Positions 10,324 through 19,208 of a stretch of 48,782 nucleotides of DNA are shown in pieces. How positions within the stretch are numbered: the stretch's first letter is position 1; every line of letters starts with the position of its first letter. The notes under the pieces were generated by a model. It ran no database searches, was not told the origin of the DNA, and saw only the letters and a list, made by a program, of their open reading frames with translations. Made by a program: the position numbers and the translations under genes. Origin of the DNA: Acidobacteria bacterium 5-1 (lineage in GTDB: Bacteria; Acidobacteriota; Blastocatellia; Pyrinomonadales; Pyrinomonadaceae); the NCBI GenBank assembly GCA_002050455.1, contig MWZA01000150.1, forward strand, positions 1 through 48,782, in the 5' to 3' direction.

Positions 10324-10845
10324 TCAAACTTCTTTAAATTCCGAATCAACATCTTCACCGGAAAGCGCAACGCGGTAATTTTCCGATTGCTTTTGCTTGG
10401 TAATCAGCAAATCATCCTTGGTTTTGAGTAAATCCGAGCGGTTATAGACGGAAATTTCAAAATTATAACCGTGCGTGATGGCATCTTTCGGGCAGGCTTC
10501 GACGCAAAAACCGCAGAAAATACAGCGTCCGTAATCAATGTTATAAACACGCGCAAAGCGTTCATCGCGCCCGATACGTTCTTCGTAAGGTCGCGGGTCG
10601 GTTTCCGCTTCGATATAGATGCAGTCCGACGGGCAAGCCGCCGCGCACAGATAACACGCCACGCATTTTTCCTTGCCCATTTCGTCCACGTGAAGCAGAT
10701 GCATTCCGCGATAACGTGGCTGAACTGTTACAGGTTCATCCGGATATTGCACCGTCCATTTTTCTTTCGGAATTTGCGCGAGCGTGATGCTCATTCCTTT
10801 GATAACGGCTTTAGTTGATTGTATTACGTCGCTGATTATTGACAT
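10324..10845 (-). CDS. nuoI: NADH-quinone oxidoreductase subunit I (2x[4Fe-4S])
   Basis: A 173-residue ferredoxin-like subunit of respiratory complex I that passes electrons between clusters towards quinone. Two 4Fe-4S motifs are complete: Cys61, 64, 67 and 71 in CVACYLCAAACP, and Cys108, 111, 114 and 118 in CIFCGFCVEACP. The N-terminal KGMSITLAQI and PRYRGMHLL segments are typical of NuoI. No other nuo gene lies in the window, so this is a detached subunit gene; whether it serves complex I or replaces a copy elsewhere cannot be seen. A TATAAT at 10874-10879 on this strand could be its -10 element. Confidence 0.93.
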   Translation of the reverse strand: MSIISDVIQSTKAVIKGMSITLAQIPKEKWTVQYPDEPVTVQPRYRGMHLLHVDEMGKEKCVACYLCAAACPSDCIYIEAETDPRPYEERIGRDERFARVYNIDYGRCIFCGFCVEACPKDAITHGYNFEISVYNRSDLLKTKDDLLITKQKQSENYRVALSGEDVDSEFKEV

Positions 10846-10886
10846 TTTTCCTTTTATTTGAAAGTCTCAATTGATTATAACGCACG

Positions 10887-10918
10887 AAGTCCGCCTCTGT
10901 GCAAACCGAAGCGGACTT
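10887..10918. terminator. Hairpin upstream of nuoI, terminator-like on the plus strand
   Basis: An 8-bp stem (10887-10894 aagtccgc with 10911-10918 gcggactt) with a 16-nt loop and a T-rich tail on the plus strand. Both flanking genes are on the minus strand, where the tail precedes the stem, so its orientation is odd. It could still separate the DUF4190 gene from nuoI. Confidence 0.45.
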
Positions 10919-10941
10919 TTGTTTTTTATCACGATTCAAAT

Positions 10942-12030
10942 TTATATATTACCAAAAATTCCGCCAAGCACTCCAAAAAAGATTTGCAAAATTAACAAAA
11001 CAACAAAAAGTGCTGTTCCGATTGCTCCGGTGATAATTCCTCCCAGAGCTAAACTTTTTCCACCGTATTCATTAGGATTTTGTTCGGCATTCTTTTTAGC
11101 CATGAAGCCCGTAATTAAACCGGCTGGTCCCGTTATCACCGAAACGCAGCAAAGCATACTCAAAATTCCGCAAACCAATGAAACAATCGCTAATGTTTGA
11201 TTTTTTCCACTGCCAGCTGCGGGCGGCTGAAAAGGCGTATTTTGTCCGATTTCTTTATTTTCCCAACTCGATGCGGGCGGCGACCAGTCGGGTTGCTGCA
11301 TCTGCTGGTTTTGCTGCTCAACTTGCTCGGCATAAGGCGTGTTTAATGCCTCGGCTTTTATTTCTGCTTCCATAAACGGCGGCACGGAAGGCGTTTGATA
11401 ACGCGGCGGCATTGAACGATCAAACGGTGAAGGAATCGGCGGACTCGGCGGATTTTCGAGAGGCGAACGGCTTGACGAAGATTCGCTCGGTAAAGGTTTC
11501 GGGTCAAATTGCGGAGGCGGAGTTTCCGAAACGGGGCTTCTGCCGGTTGAGGAAGTCGGAACGCTTGAACTTGTTTCATCTGGTTTTGGTAAACTATCTG
11601 ATGCTGTTGGTTTCTGCGAAAAAATTGCATCAAAGTTCGGCGGTTCAGATGGTAAAGGAACGGCATCACCTGCATTTTCCGCTTTTGTTCCACCGGGCGG
11701 AGTTAAATCGTTGAACTGCGAAGGCGGCACTTTTTTTACGTCGTCTGCATCTGCTTTATCTTTAAATTTATTCAGCGAAGAAACCATCGTTTTCAACATA
11801 TCGGGTTCTTCAGGAAATTCCAAAACTTCTTCCTTTTTGTCAATCGGCGACGGCATTCCCACAATCGTCTTAAACGGGTCGGACGGAGCAGTTGCGTCTG
11901 TGTCTGCCACTATCGTTTTATATGGGTCTTCCGACGAAGTTTCTGCAGCTTCAACCAGCGGCGTGCCGTCAGTCTGGCAAAAACGTAATCCGTCATCAAA
12001 AGTTTTATCGCAAGTCGGGCATTTTTTCAT
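10942..12030 (-). CDS. Zinc-ribbon/DUF4190 membrane protein with Pro-rich linker
   Basis: The start at 12030 gives MKKCPTCDKTFDDGLRFCQT, a CxxC...C zinc-ribbon-like head (AAGGA ribosome site upstream). The frame is open further upstream, but that part is only translated repeat DNA. Residues about 30-270 are a low-complexity Pro/Ser/Asp-rich linker with repeated DPYKTIV and DPFKTIV motifs (possible phosphorylation or FHA-binding sites, which is inference). The C-terminal 90 residues are a DUF4190 domain with two membrane segments: TLAIVSLVCGILSMLCCVSV and GGIITGAIGTALFVVLLILQ, with AKKNAEQNP between them. Length 362. Function unknown. Confidence 0.8.
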   Translation of the reverse strand: MKKCPTCDKTFDDGLRFCQTDGTPLVEAAETSSEDPYKTIVADTDATAPSDPFKTIVGMPSPIDKKEEVLEFPEEPDMLKTMVSSLNKFKDKADADDVKKVPPSQFNDLTPPGGTKAENAGDAVPLPSEPPNFDAIFSQKPTASDSLPKPDETSSSVPTSSTGRSPVSETPPPQFDPKPLPSESSSSRSPLENPPSPPIPSPFDRSMPPRYQTPSVPPFMEAEIKAEALNTPYAEQVEQQNQQMQQPDWSPPASSWENKEIGQNTPFQPPAAGSGKNQTLAIVSLVCGILSMLCCVSVITGPAGLITGFMAKKNAEQNPNEYGGKSLALGGIITGAIGTALFVVLLILQIFFGVLGGIFGNI

Positions 12031-12048
12031 TTGTTTTTCATCCTTAAG

Positions 12049-12137
12049 AAAGTCTTGGAAGTCTAGGAAGTCTGGAAAGAGAAAATGATTTTGACTTTCC
12101 ACACTTTCTAGACTTTCTAGATTTCCTAGACTTTCTT
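12049..12137. repeat. Word-repeat inverted repeat (ggaagtcta family)
   Basis: Bases 12049-12079 hold tandem words gaagtctag/gaagtctgg, and 12096-12137 hold the complementary words gactttcta, forming an imperfect inverted repeat of about 30 bp. It lies between ndk and the DUF4190 gene, directly upstream of the latter's ribosome site. Confidence 0.85.
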
Positions 12138-12150
12138 TATACAACGACGC

Positions 12151-12567
12151 TCAAACCAATTCAAGTTTGCTAAAGAAATAACTTACTTCAATCGTGGCGT
12201 TTTCATCCGAATCAGAACCGTGAACGGCGTTTTCGCCGATTGAACCGGCAAATTCACGCCGCAAAGTTCCTACCTCAGCTTCGGCAGGATTTGTCGCACC
12301 CATCAAATCGCGCCACGCTTTGACGGCATTTTCCTTTTCGAGTGCCATCACAACACACGGCGCACTCGACATAAATTCTGTCAACTCGCCGTAAAACGGG
12401 CGTTCCGCGTGAACCGCATAAAAACCTTCGGCTTCCTTTTTCGTCATATGAATCAACTTCATCCCGCGAATCGTGAAACCACCAGCTAAAATTTTGTCAA
12501 TAATTTTTCCCGAATGACCTTTTTTCACGGCATCCGGCTTGATAATTCCAAATGTTAAACTGCTCAT
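12151..12567 (-). CDS. ndk: Nucleoside diphosphate kinase
   Basis: Transfers the gamma phosphate of ATP to NDPs through a phosphohistidine. At 138 residues it is full length. It shows the family start [12 protein letters not shown] (residues 6-17), [15 protein letters not shown] (56-70) and the catalytic His116 in [13 protein letters not shown]. The ATG lies 22 bp after the end of the secreted-protein gene, within a minus-strand run that begins at sucD. Confidence 0.97.
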   Translation of the reverse strand: MSSLTFGIIKPDAVKKGHSGKIIDKILAGGFTIRGMKLIHMTKKEAEGFYAVHAERPFYGELTEFMSSAPCVVMALEKENAVKAWRDLMGATNPAEAEVGTLRREFAGSIGENAVHGSDSDENATIEVSYFFSKLELV

Positions 12568-12589
12568 TATTTATTATTTTTTCTCTTTA

Positions 12590-13039
12590 TTACATTAAAA
12601 CTTCTATGTTCTTCTTTCTATTTGTCTTCTTATTTTTCTTTTGTATAGATTTGTTATTCTCGCCATTTTCACAGCCGATAGGGTAACTCGCTACTCCTAA
12701 AACAACATCCAAAGACATCTTGTTATATGTAGAATTTACAACTCGGTAATTTTTAATTTTTGAGGTGCAAAATCCATTTGCACTTATTTCAATTTGGTAA
12801 ATTGCCAATGGAAGCTCAGTCTTGTAAATTCCGTCTGTATTGGTACTAGATTCATATTTTGTTCCGTCATTTTGATACGCAACAATTTTAGCGTCGAGAA
12901 TTACTGCTCCGTTTTTATCAAAAACCGCGCCGGTCAAAATCATTTTTTGTTTTGATTTTTCTTGTATATTTGATGCGCATTGAGCATTCGCAATTATAAC
13001 TAAGCTAAATATCAAAACTAAAATCCGCAAAATTTTCAT
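12590..13039 (-). CDS. Small secreted protein with carboxypeptidase-regulatory-like domain
   Basis: Residues 1-19 are a signal peptide (ILVLIFSLVIIANAQ). Residues about 33-115 match the carboxypeptidase-regulatory Ig-like fold: MILTGAVFDKNGAVILDAKI, YESSTNTDGIYKTELPLAIY and IEISANGFCTSKIK. The tail (CENGENNKS then KKNKKTNRKKN) is strongly basic. Length 149. The fold is common in secreted Acidobacteria proteins; its ligand is unknown. GAGG for this gene lies at the stop of the preceding thioesterase frame, so the two were probably coupled. Confidence 0.75.
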   Translation of the reverse strand: MKILRILVLIFSLVIIANAQCASNIQEKSKQKMILTGAVFDKNGAVILDAKIVAYQNDGTKYESSTNTDGIYKTELPLAIYQIEISANGFCTSKIKNYRVVNSTYNKMSLDVVLGVASYPIGCENGENNKSIQKKNKKTNRKKNIEVLM

Positions 13040-13046
13040 ATTTACC

Positions 13047-13426
13047 TCATTGAAACAATTCTTTTAGCTCTGATGAGATGCGAGTCGGTTTCGATGTTTC
13101 GCGGTCAATCAAACACCAAACGCTTCTGGCTTTGACCAACAATCTTCGCCGCGCTTGATTTCGGTAAATCTTTCCCAACTGATGCGCGTCGGTTCGCCAG
13201 CCCAGGTTTCGATGGTTACTCTATCGTTTTCAAATGCCTGTTTTTTGTAATCGATCTCGTGTCGCATAACAATCCAAGTAAATTTTTCGCGCGTTTCTTC
13301 CGTCGTTACCGAAAACCAATGCGCCACCGCGACATTTTGAATCCAACGCACAAACGCGACGTTGTTGACGTGAGATTGTACGTCAATATCTTCGGCGGAA
13401 ACGCGGAAAGAATGCGAAAACTTCAT
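13047..13426 (-). pseudogene. Acyl-CoA thioesterase (4HBT family) with a one-base frameshift
   Basis: From the ATG at 13426 the first frame reads MKFSHSFRVSAEDIDVQSHV then NNVAFVRWIQ, the hot-dog thioesterase start with the active-site Asp in DVQSHVNN, and continues to SWERFTEIKRGED. After codons at 13142-13147 the family sequence moves to another frame, LLVKARSVWCLIDRETSKPT, and ends at TGA 13047-13049. One inserted base near 13141 would restore a full-length protein of about 126 residues. As written, the first frame stops at 13109. Its true stop sits in the ribosome site of the next gene. It may be an assembly error or a fresh mutation. Confidence 0.8.
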
Positions 13427-13442
13427 TTGATAAAGATTATTC

Positions 13443-14327
13443 TTAAGCCGCCGCTTTTGTGCCGAGAACTTCATGCACCGCTCGTCCGATGTCAGCAGGC
13501 GATTCGACGACGCGGATTCCGGCTTCGGTCAACGCCTTCATTTTTTCGGCGGCAGTTCCCTTTCCGCCTGAAATAATCGCGCCCGCGTGTCCCATTCTGC
13601 GTCCGGGCGGCGCGGTTTGTCCGGCGATAAACGCGACAATCGGTTTTGTTACATTATCTTTTGCATATTCCGCTGCGTCTTCTTCGGCAGTTCCGCCGAT
13701 TTCGCCAATCATCACAATCGCATCGGTTTCGTCGTCGGCTTGAAAAAGCCGTAAAGCGTCGGTGTGATTTGTGCCGATAATCGGGTCGCCGCCGATGCCG
13801 ATGGCTGAAGATTGTCCAAGCCCGAGTGCGGTTAATTGTCCGACAGCTTCATACGTCAGCGTTCCCGAACGCGAAACAACGCCGATTCTACCTTCTTTGT
13901 GAATATGTCCGGGCATAATTCCGATTTTGCATCTTCCGGGCGAGATAATTCCCGGACAGTTCGGACCAATAAGGCGAGTATTCTTATCACTTAGATATTC
14001 CTTCACCTTTATCATATCGGCAACCGGAATTCCTTCGGTAATGCAAACAACCAAAGGCAAATTCGCATCAGCCGCTTCCATAATCGCGTCTGCCGCAAAC
14101 GGCGGCGGAACATAAATCACCGAAGCGTTTGCGCCGGTTTTGCGGACGGCATCGGCAACCGTGTTAAAAACTGGCACGCCTTCGTGAGTTGTGCCGCCTT
14201 TTCCGGGTGTAACTCCGCCGACGACATTTGTGCCGTATTCAATCATCTGTTGAGTATGAAATGTTCCTTCCTTTCCGGTAATGCCTTGGACAATCAGGCG
14301 CGTATCTTTATTAACTAAGATGCTCAA
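13443..14327 (-). CDS. sucD: Succinyl-CoA synthetase alpha subunit
   Basis: The alpha subunit of the TCA-cycle ligase that makes succinate and NTP from succinyl-CoA. The start is TTG at 14327 ([17 protein letters not shown] follows), chosen because AGGAG lies 7 nt upstream and because the family begins here; the open frame upstream is not native. Length 294. It shows [21 protein letters not shown], the CoA-binding [11 protein letters not shown], and the phosphorylated His in [16 protein letters not shown]. The partner sucC is not adjacent, although the two are usually neighbours. It opens a run of genes sucD, thioesterase, secreted protein, ndk. Confidence 0.95.
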   Translation of the reverse strand: MSILVNKDTRLIVQGITGKEGTFHTQQMIEYGTNVVGGVTPGKGGTTHEGVPVFNTVADAVRKTGANASVIYVPPPFAADAIMEAADANLPLVVCITEGIPVADMIKVKEYLSDKNTRLIGPNCPGIISPGRCKIGIMPGHIHKEGRIGVVSRSGTLTYEAVGQLTALGLGQSSAIGIGGDPIIGTNHTDALRLFQADDETDAIVMIGEIGGTAEEDAAEYAKDNVTKPIVAFIAGQTAPPGRRMGHAGAIISGGKGTAAEKMKALTEAGIRVVESPADIGRAVHEVLGTKAAA

Positions 14328-14549
14328 AATAATTCTCCTAAAATATTTGTGGAATAAAACGAAAAAAAGTATAACACGGGGCAAAAGAAATTTTAATCAC
14401 ACGAATTATTTTTGCCGCCAGCTCATTGATTTTATAAGGAATTTCCACTCTTGTATATCAGAAAATTTTTATCGAACATTCATTTCGAAAACTTCGTAAG
14501 CGGTTTAACTTCTTTTTCAGCAAAGTAAAAATAAGCCGATTAAATTCTT

Positions 14550-15794
14550 ATGCGACAAGTTTATACATTTTACGCAGACGCTTTTCGAATTGCTTTTAAA
14601 TCAATCTTAGAACATAAGTTACGTGCTTTTCTAACTTTGCTCGGCGTGATCATCGGCGTGGCGTCGGTTGTCGTAGTCGGTGCTTCGATTAGCGGTTTGA
14701 ACTCTTACGTAACCGAAAAAGTTGCGAAGGTTTTGGGCGCAAATCACTTTATGATTAATCGGATGGCATTTTCCGGACATATGGAAGATGACGAATTTGA
14801 ACGTCGTAACAAGCTGAACAAAAAGGTAACTTGGGAAGAATACGAATATATCAAAGCCAAATGCACAACCTGCGCGGAAGTTGGAGCGCAAAACAATTCG
14901 GGCGCGGACATCAACCAAGACGGAATCGAAATGCCTTCGGTGCGGATTCTCGGCGTAACGGCGAATATGCTTGAAATCGAGGATAAAACCATCGCCGAAG
15001 GTCGTTTTATTCTTGCCGGAGAAGTTGAGTGTTCTTCGAAAGTTTGCGTTATCGGCACAGATGTCAAGGAAAAGTTTTTCCCAAATCAAAATCCGCTCGG
15101 ACAAACAATAAAGGTTCGCGGTTTGCCCTTAACAATAGTCGGTGTTGAAGAAAAACGCGGTGCGATGTTTGGCGAAGCGTTAGACCGAAATATCTATATG
15201 CCGATAAGTTTGCATCTGCAAATGTTTGAACGCGGAGGCGGAATACAAGTTCACGGCAAATCTGCCGACCGTGAATCGTTGATGATTGCAATTGACGATG
15301 CCCGAACTACTTTGCGGAACAAACGCAAACTGCTCGGCAGCGACGAAGACACTTTCGGATTGGTTAATGTCCAGGAACTAAACAATCAAATAGATGAATT
15401 TACGGCGGGAATAGCGGCGGTTGTCGTTCCAATCACGCTGATTACATTGATTGTCGGCGGAATTGTCGTAATGAACATTATGCTCGTGTCCGTAACCGAA
15501 AGAACTTTTGAAATTGGTCTGAGAAAGGCACTCGGTGCAACGCGCAAACAGATTTTGCTTCAATTTTTGATTGAATCGGCTTTGTTGTGCGTCGCCGGCG
15601 GAATTTTGGGAATAATTCTGGCGGCGGGCATTACATATCTAATAACCGTTTTAGCTGAAATTACGATGACAGTAACGATTACTTACATCGCTTTGGCAGT
15701 TATTGTTTCAAGCATTATCGGCATTGTCGCGGGACTTTATCCGGCTTACAAAGCATCAAAGCTCGACCCGATTGTTGCGCTGACGAAGAATTAA
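14550..15794 (+). CDS. MacB/FtsX-type ABC transporter permease
   Basis: A 414-residue permease with the MacB layout: N-terminal membrane segment (residues 25-45, LRAFLTLLGVIIGVASVVVV), a periplasmic MacB_PCD domain (about 50-285), then three membrane segments with the FtsX signature GGIVVMNIMLVSVTERTFE (about 305) and IGLRKALGATRKQILLQFLI. These transporters extrude lipoproteins, peptides or drugs with an ATPase of the MacB/LolD type. No ATPase or membrane-fusion gene is in the window. The periplasmic domain has a Cys-containing CTTCAEVGAQ segment. It pairs with the similar gene downstream. Confidence 0.9.
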   Translation: MRQVYTFYADAFRIAFKSILEHKLRAFLTLLGVIIGVASVVVVGASISGLNSYVTEKVAKVLGANHFMINRMAFSGHMEDDEFERRNKLNKKVTWEEYEYIKAKCTTCAEVGAQNNSGADINQDGIEMPSVRILGVTANMLEIEDKTIAEGRFILAGEVECSSKVCVIGTDVKEKFFPNQNPLGQTIKVRGLPLTIVGVEEKRGAMFGEALDRNIYMPISLHLQMFERGGGIQVHGKSADRESLMIAIDDARTTLRNKRKLLGSDEDTFGLVNVQELNNQIDEFTAGIAAVVVPITLITLIVGGIVVMNIMLVSVTERTFEIGLRKALGATRKQILLQFLIESALLCVAGGILGIILAAGITYLITVLAEITMTVTITYIALAVIVSSIIGIVAGLYPAYKASKLDPIVALTKN

Positions 15795-15915
15795 AAGTCT
15801 TCACCACGGAAACGCAGAGAATTTTTTTGATAAAAATTTAGTGAAAGCAGATAAACAATAATGCTGATTTTCATTTTTTCCGAGCGTTTTGGTAATAAAT
15901 AAAAGTAACGAAATT

Positions 15916-17181
15916 ATGAAATTGTCAAACACATTACCCGCAGAAATCTTCCGAATGGCTCTCGACAGCATTATGGGACACAAATTCCGAAGTTTTCTAA
16001 CAATTTTGGGAATTGTCGTTGGTGTGATGACGGCGATCGTCGTTGCTTCGATTTTGACCGGTTTGCGTCAGAGCATTGTGGCAATGATTGAAGAATACGG
16101 CACAAGTAATATCTACGCTTTTCATCTGACAACCGGTTTTGGTGAAGCAAACCGCGAAGAACGCTCCCGCAAACCTCTGACCGAAGAGGACGCAGAGGCA
16201 ATTCTAAAACAATCAGACGCAGTTGAAGATATAACCAGTGTCGCTCCGCAAATCGGTTCATTTGGCGACGGTTTTGATGACAATCTAACTTATGAAGACA
16301 AAAATTATCGGTGGGCTTTGACAGACGGCGTTACTCCGAATTATGACAAAATCACAAATTTAGTTTTGCGTGAAGGTCGTTTCATCACTGAAGCCGACAA
16401 CCAGCAGCGGCGAAATGTTCTGGTTATCGGCGTGAACGCTGCCGACGCGCTTTTTCCCAATAAAGAAGGCGAAATTGTTGGTAGAGTCGTGCGGATGAAC
16501 GGTACGACTTGGGAAATTATCGGCGTAATTGAAAAACGAAAAGCCGGATTTTTTGGCGAAAATGAAGAAGACCGGAAAGTTTTTATGCCGCTTCGCACCG
16601 CGCGGAAAGCGGCTCCGCAACGCGATTACATTCTGCACATCATCAAGGCGAAAACTGACCAAGTTCAGACCGCTTTACTTGATACGGAAGCCATCCTGCG
16701 CCAACGGCGCGGTGTAAAATTCGGCGAACCGAATGACTTTGACATCAAAACCGCCGATAACTTTATTGAACAATTTGATTCGATTATCGGTGGAGTCGGT
16801 TTAGCCGCAATTGCAATTTCGTGTCTTGGGCTTCTCGTCGGCGGAATCGGCGTGATGAATATTATGCTCGTGTCCGTTACCGAAAGAACAAAAGAAATCG
16901 GTATCCGCAAAGCCGTCGGCGCGAGCCGCGGCGCAATTGTTATGCAATTTCTGCTCGAAGCGATGGTTTTGACATTTTTCGGCGGACTCATCGGTGTAAC
17001 TTTAGCCGTCGGCATCAGCAATTTGATAATGCTGTTTGTGCCGAGTCTTCCGGCTTCGATTCCGTTATGGGCAGTTATTTTGGGTTTGACGGTTTCAATC
17101 GGAGTCGGCTTGGTTTTCGGCGTTCTGCCTGCCAGAAAAGCCTCGCGCTTAGACCCGATTGAGTGTTTGCGTTATGAATAA
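15916..17181 (+). CDS. MacB/FtsX-type ABC transporter permease (second copy)
   Basis: A 421-residue permease with the same layout: first membrane segment in HKFRSFLTILGIVVGVMTAI (residues about 20-40), MacB_PCD periplasmic domain, then GGIGVMNIMLVSVTERTKEI near 310, GIRKAVGASRGAIVMQFLLE, and two further segments. The ATG at 15916 (MKLSNTLPAE) is preferred to an upstream TTG. The 121-bp gap after the first permease contains a cacggaaacgcagagaa word, one of the dispersed repeat words here. The two permeases may form a heterodimer using an ATPase encoded elsewhere. Confidence 0.9.
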   Translation: MKLSNTLPAEIFRMALDSIMGHKFRSFLTILGIVVGVMTAIVVASILTGLRQSIVAMIEEYGTSNIYAFHLTTGFGEANREERSRKPLTEEDAEAILKQSDAVEDITSVAPQIGSFGDGFDDNLTYEDKNYRWALTDGVTPNYDKITNLVLREGRFITEADNQQRRNVLVIGVNAADALFPNKEGEIVGRVVRMNGTTWEIIGVIEKRKAGFFGENEEDRKVFMPLRTARKAAPQRDYILHIIKAKTDQVQTALLDTEAILRQRRGVKFGEPNDFDIKTADNFIEQFDSIIGGVGLAAIAISCLGLLVGGIGVMNIMLVSVTERTKEIGIRKAVGASRGAIVMQFLLEAMVLTFFGGLIGVTLAVGISNLIMLFVPSLPASIPLWAVILGLTVSIGVGLVFGVLPARKASRLDPIECLRYE

Positions 17182-17221
17182 TTTAATACAAGCCCGATTC
17201 GGTAAATACTCAAAGAATTGT

Positions 17222-19000
17222 TTATTTACCGGACTTTTTCCTTAAAATCCACTCATCAACATTTCTTTCCAAAATATCGAGCGGTAAGGCACCGCTTAAC
17301 AAAACAACATCGTGAAATTCCTTGATGTCGAATTTATTGCCGAGTTCTTGTTTTGAACGAGCGCGAAGTTCTTTTAATTTCAACTCGCCGATTTTGTAGG
17401 CTAAGGCTTGTCCGGGGTCGGAAATATAGCGGTCAATCTCGTTCACAATGTCTTGGTCGGTTTTCGCGGCATTGTCCTTGAAAAAATCAATCGCGCGTTG
17501 TCTGTCCCACTTAAAATAATGAATACCCGTGTCCACGATAAGGCGCACCGCACGCCACATTTCATAAGTTAATTGTCCGAATTTATCATACGGATCGTCA
17601 TATAAACCCATATCTTCGCCCAAACTTTCGCTGTAAAGTCCCCAACCTTCTATAAACGCCGTGTAACCGCCGAATTTGCGGAAGTTCGGAATTTTGCCGA
17701 GTTCCTGCTGCAAAGCAAGCTGCAAATGATGACCGGGAACGGATTCGTGCAAGGACAAAGCCATCATTTCCCATTTCGGACGCACTTCGGGTTTGTATAA
17801 ATTTACATAATAATAACCGGGACGCGAGCCGTCGGCGGCGGGCGAATTGTAATAAGCGGTGGTCGTATCGGGCGCGATTTTCTCAGGAATCGGAATCACG
17901 CCGTAAGGCGTGCGCGGCAATGTGCGAAAGACTTTTACGAGATTTGGGTCAATCTTTTTAGACATTGCGCGATAGGCGTTTAAAAGTTCGTCCGGCGTTT
18001 TGTAAAAGAATTTTTCGTCCGAACGCAGATATTGGAAAAATTCCCGCAAAGTTCCCTTGAAACCGACTTGTGTTTTAATCTTTTCCATCTCGGCGCGAAT
18101 ACGTTTAACTTCCTGCAAGCCTTTGTCGTGAATTTCCTGCGGAGTTAAATTCGTCGTCGTATATGAACGCGCCAGAAATGCGTAATAATCCGCGCCGTCG
18201 GGACGCTGCCAAATGCCTGCTTTCGGATACGTCGCGGGCAGATATTCGCCGACGAAATAATCTTTTAGTTTTTTATATGAAGGAACAATTTTGTCGTTAA
18301 TCGCTTCTTTCGCCTGATTTTTTAATTTTGCCCGCTCTGCTTCGGGAATGTCTCTCGGAAAATTTTTAAACGACGCGTAGAAAGGATTTTGCTCGGCAGT
18401 CGGAGTAATCATTTTATCAATCTGCGCGGGAACACGCTCCATCACCACTTTTGCCCACATTATATTTTGCTTTTTGCCTGCTTGCAGCAGCATTATAGTT
18501 TGTTCCATAAAGACGGGAAAAGCGTTCATCCGCGCAATCCAATCTTGATAATCTTTGACGCTTTGAAATGTCATTAGTTGAGTAATTTCATCAGCCGTCT
18601 GAATGCCGCCCTGTTGGGTTATCGGCAACAGATATTTCTTAAATTTATTTTCTTCGACGGCTTCTTCGTAATCTTTTTTGAAAAGGTCGTAGTTGAGTTG
18701 GTCGGGCGTAGAAAGCGCGGTGCGATTGATTTGTTTGAGTTTTTCGAGCGTTTCAATACGGTGCTGTTTGCGTTTTTCAATCGCCGCCAGACTCACGTTA
18801 TTCCAACGGTCATTGTAGCGTTTGTCGCCCAAAAACGATGCAAACGTCGGACTCTCGCGCAAGTTCCACTCCCATTCCGAATCAAACAGCGCGTAAAGTT
18901 GCTTAGTTGCGGAGTTTTGTTTGGCAGGAATTTTGGTTTGCGAAAAAACGGTTGCGACAAAAAATATCACAAATAACAAACACGACAAACGAATTAACAT
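17222..19000 (-). CDS. Secreted DUF885 family putative metallohydrolase
   Basis: A 592-residue exported protein. Residues 1-21 are a signal peptide (IRLSCLLFVIFFVATVFSQ). The DUF885 hallmark HESVPGHHLQLALQ lies near residue 410, a zinc HExxPGHH motif, with FIEGWGLYSESLGEDMG about 35 residues later supplying the downstream Glu. Residues 260-330 carry a conserved GIWQRPDGADYY and a TPQEIHDKGLQEVKRI stretch. The family is related to gluzincin peptidases, and substrates are mostly unproven. The ATG at 19000 has GAGGA 9 nt upstream; the longer frame is not supported. Confidence 0.9.
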   Translation of the reverse strand: MLIRLSCLLFVIFFVATVFSQTKIPAKQNSATKQLYALFDSEWEWNLRESPTFASFLGDKRYNDRWNNVSLAAIEKRKQHRIETLEKLKQINRTALSTPDQLNYDLFKKDYEEAVEENKFKKYLLPITQQGGIQTADEITQLMTFQSVKDYQDWIARMNAFPVFMEQTIMLLQAGKKQNIMWAKVVMERVPAQIDKMITPTAEQNPFYASFKNFPRDIPEAERAKLKNQAKEAINDKIVPSYKKLKDYFVGEYLPATYPKAGIWQRPDGADYYAFLARSYTTTNLTPQEIHDKGLQEVKRIRAEMEKIKTQVGFKGTLREFFQYLRSDEKFFYKTPDELLNAYRAMSKKIDPNLVKVFRTLPRTPYGVIPIPEKIAPDTTTAYYNSPAADGSRPGYYYVNLYKPEVRPKWEMMALSLHESVPGHHLQLALQQELGKIPNFRKFGGYTAFIEGWGLYSESLGEDMGLYDDPYDKFGQLTYEMWRAVRLIVDTGIHYFKWDRQRAIDFFKDNAAKTDQDIVNEIDRYISDPGQALAYKIGELKLKELRARSKQELGNKFDIKEFHDVVLLSGALPLDILERNVDEWILRKKSGK

Positions 19001-19094
19001 TTTTATTTTTCCTCTTTTGTTAAAATTGATTTTGCTTAAAATATAGCATTGAAAGACATTATCGAAAATATTGGAAATTTTTATCGAATTCATC

Positions 19095-19166
19095 ACTATT
19101 GACTATTAATCACTCACTATTAACTGACATTCAATGAAAAATAGTGAATAATTAATAGTCAATAGT
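19095..19166. repeat. Heptad-word inverted repeat
   Basis: Bases 19095-19110 and 19151-19166 are a perfect 16-bp inverted repeat. A nested 8-bp pair lies at 19114-19121 and 19140-19147. The words are cactatt, gactatt and aatcact. It fills the gap between the MBL gene and the DUF885 gene. Confidence 0.9.
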
Positions 19167-19208
19167 TTTTCGCGTCTAGCTTGTTTCTGATAATGTCTAA
19201 TTATTTGG

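Noticed and set aside
10887-10918. A strong rho-independent terminator for the DUF4190 gene
   Set aside because: The U-tract is on the wrong side for the minus-strand genes, so it is recorded only with low confidence.
12031-12144. Upstream extension of the DUF4190 ORF
   Set aside because: It translates only the ggaagtcta repeats; the start at 12030 with a ribosome site and the CPTC motif is better.
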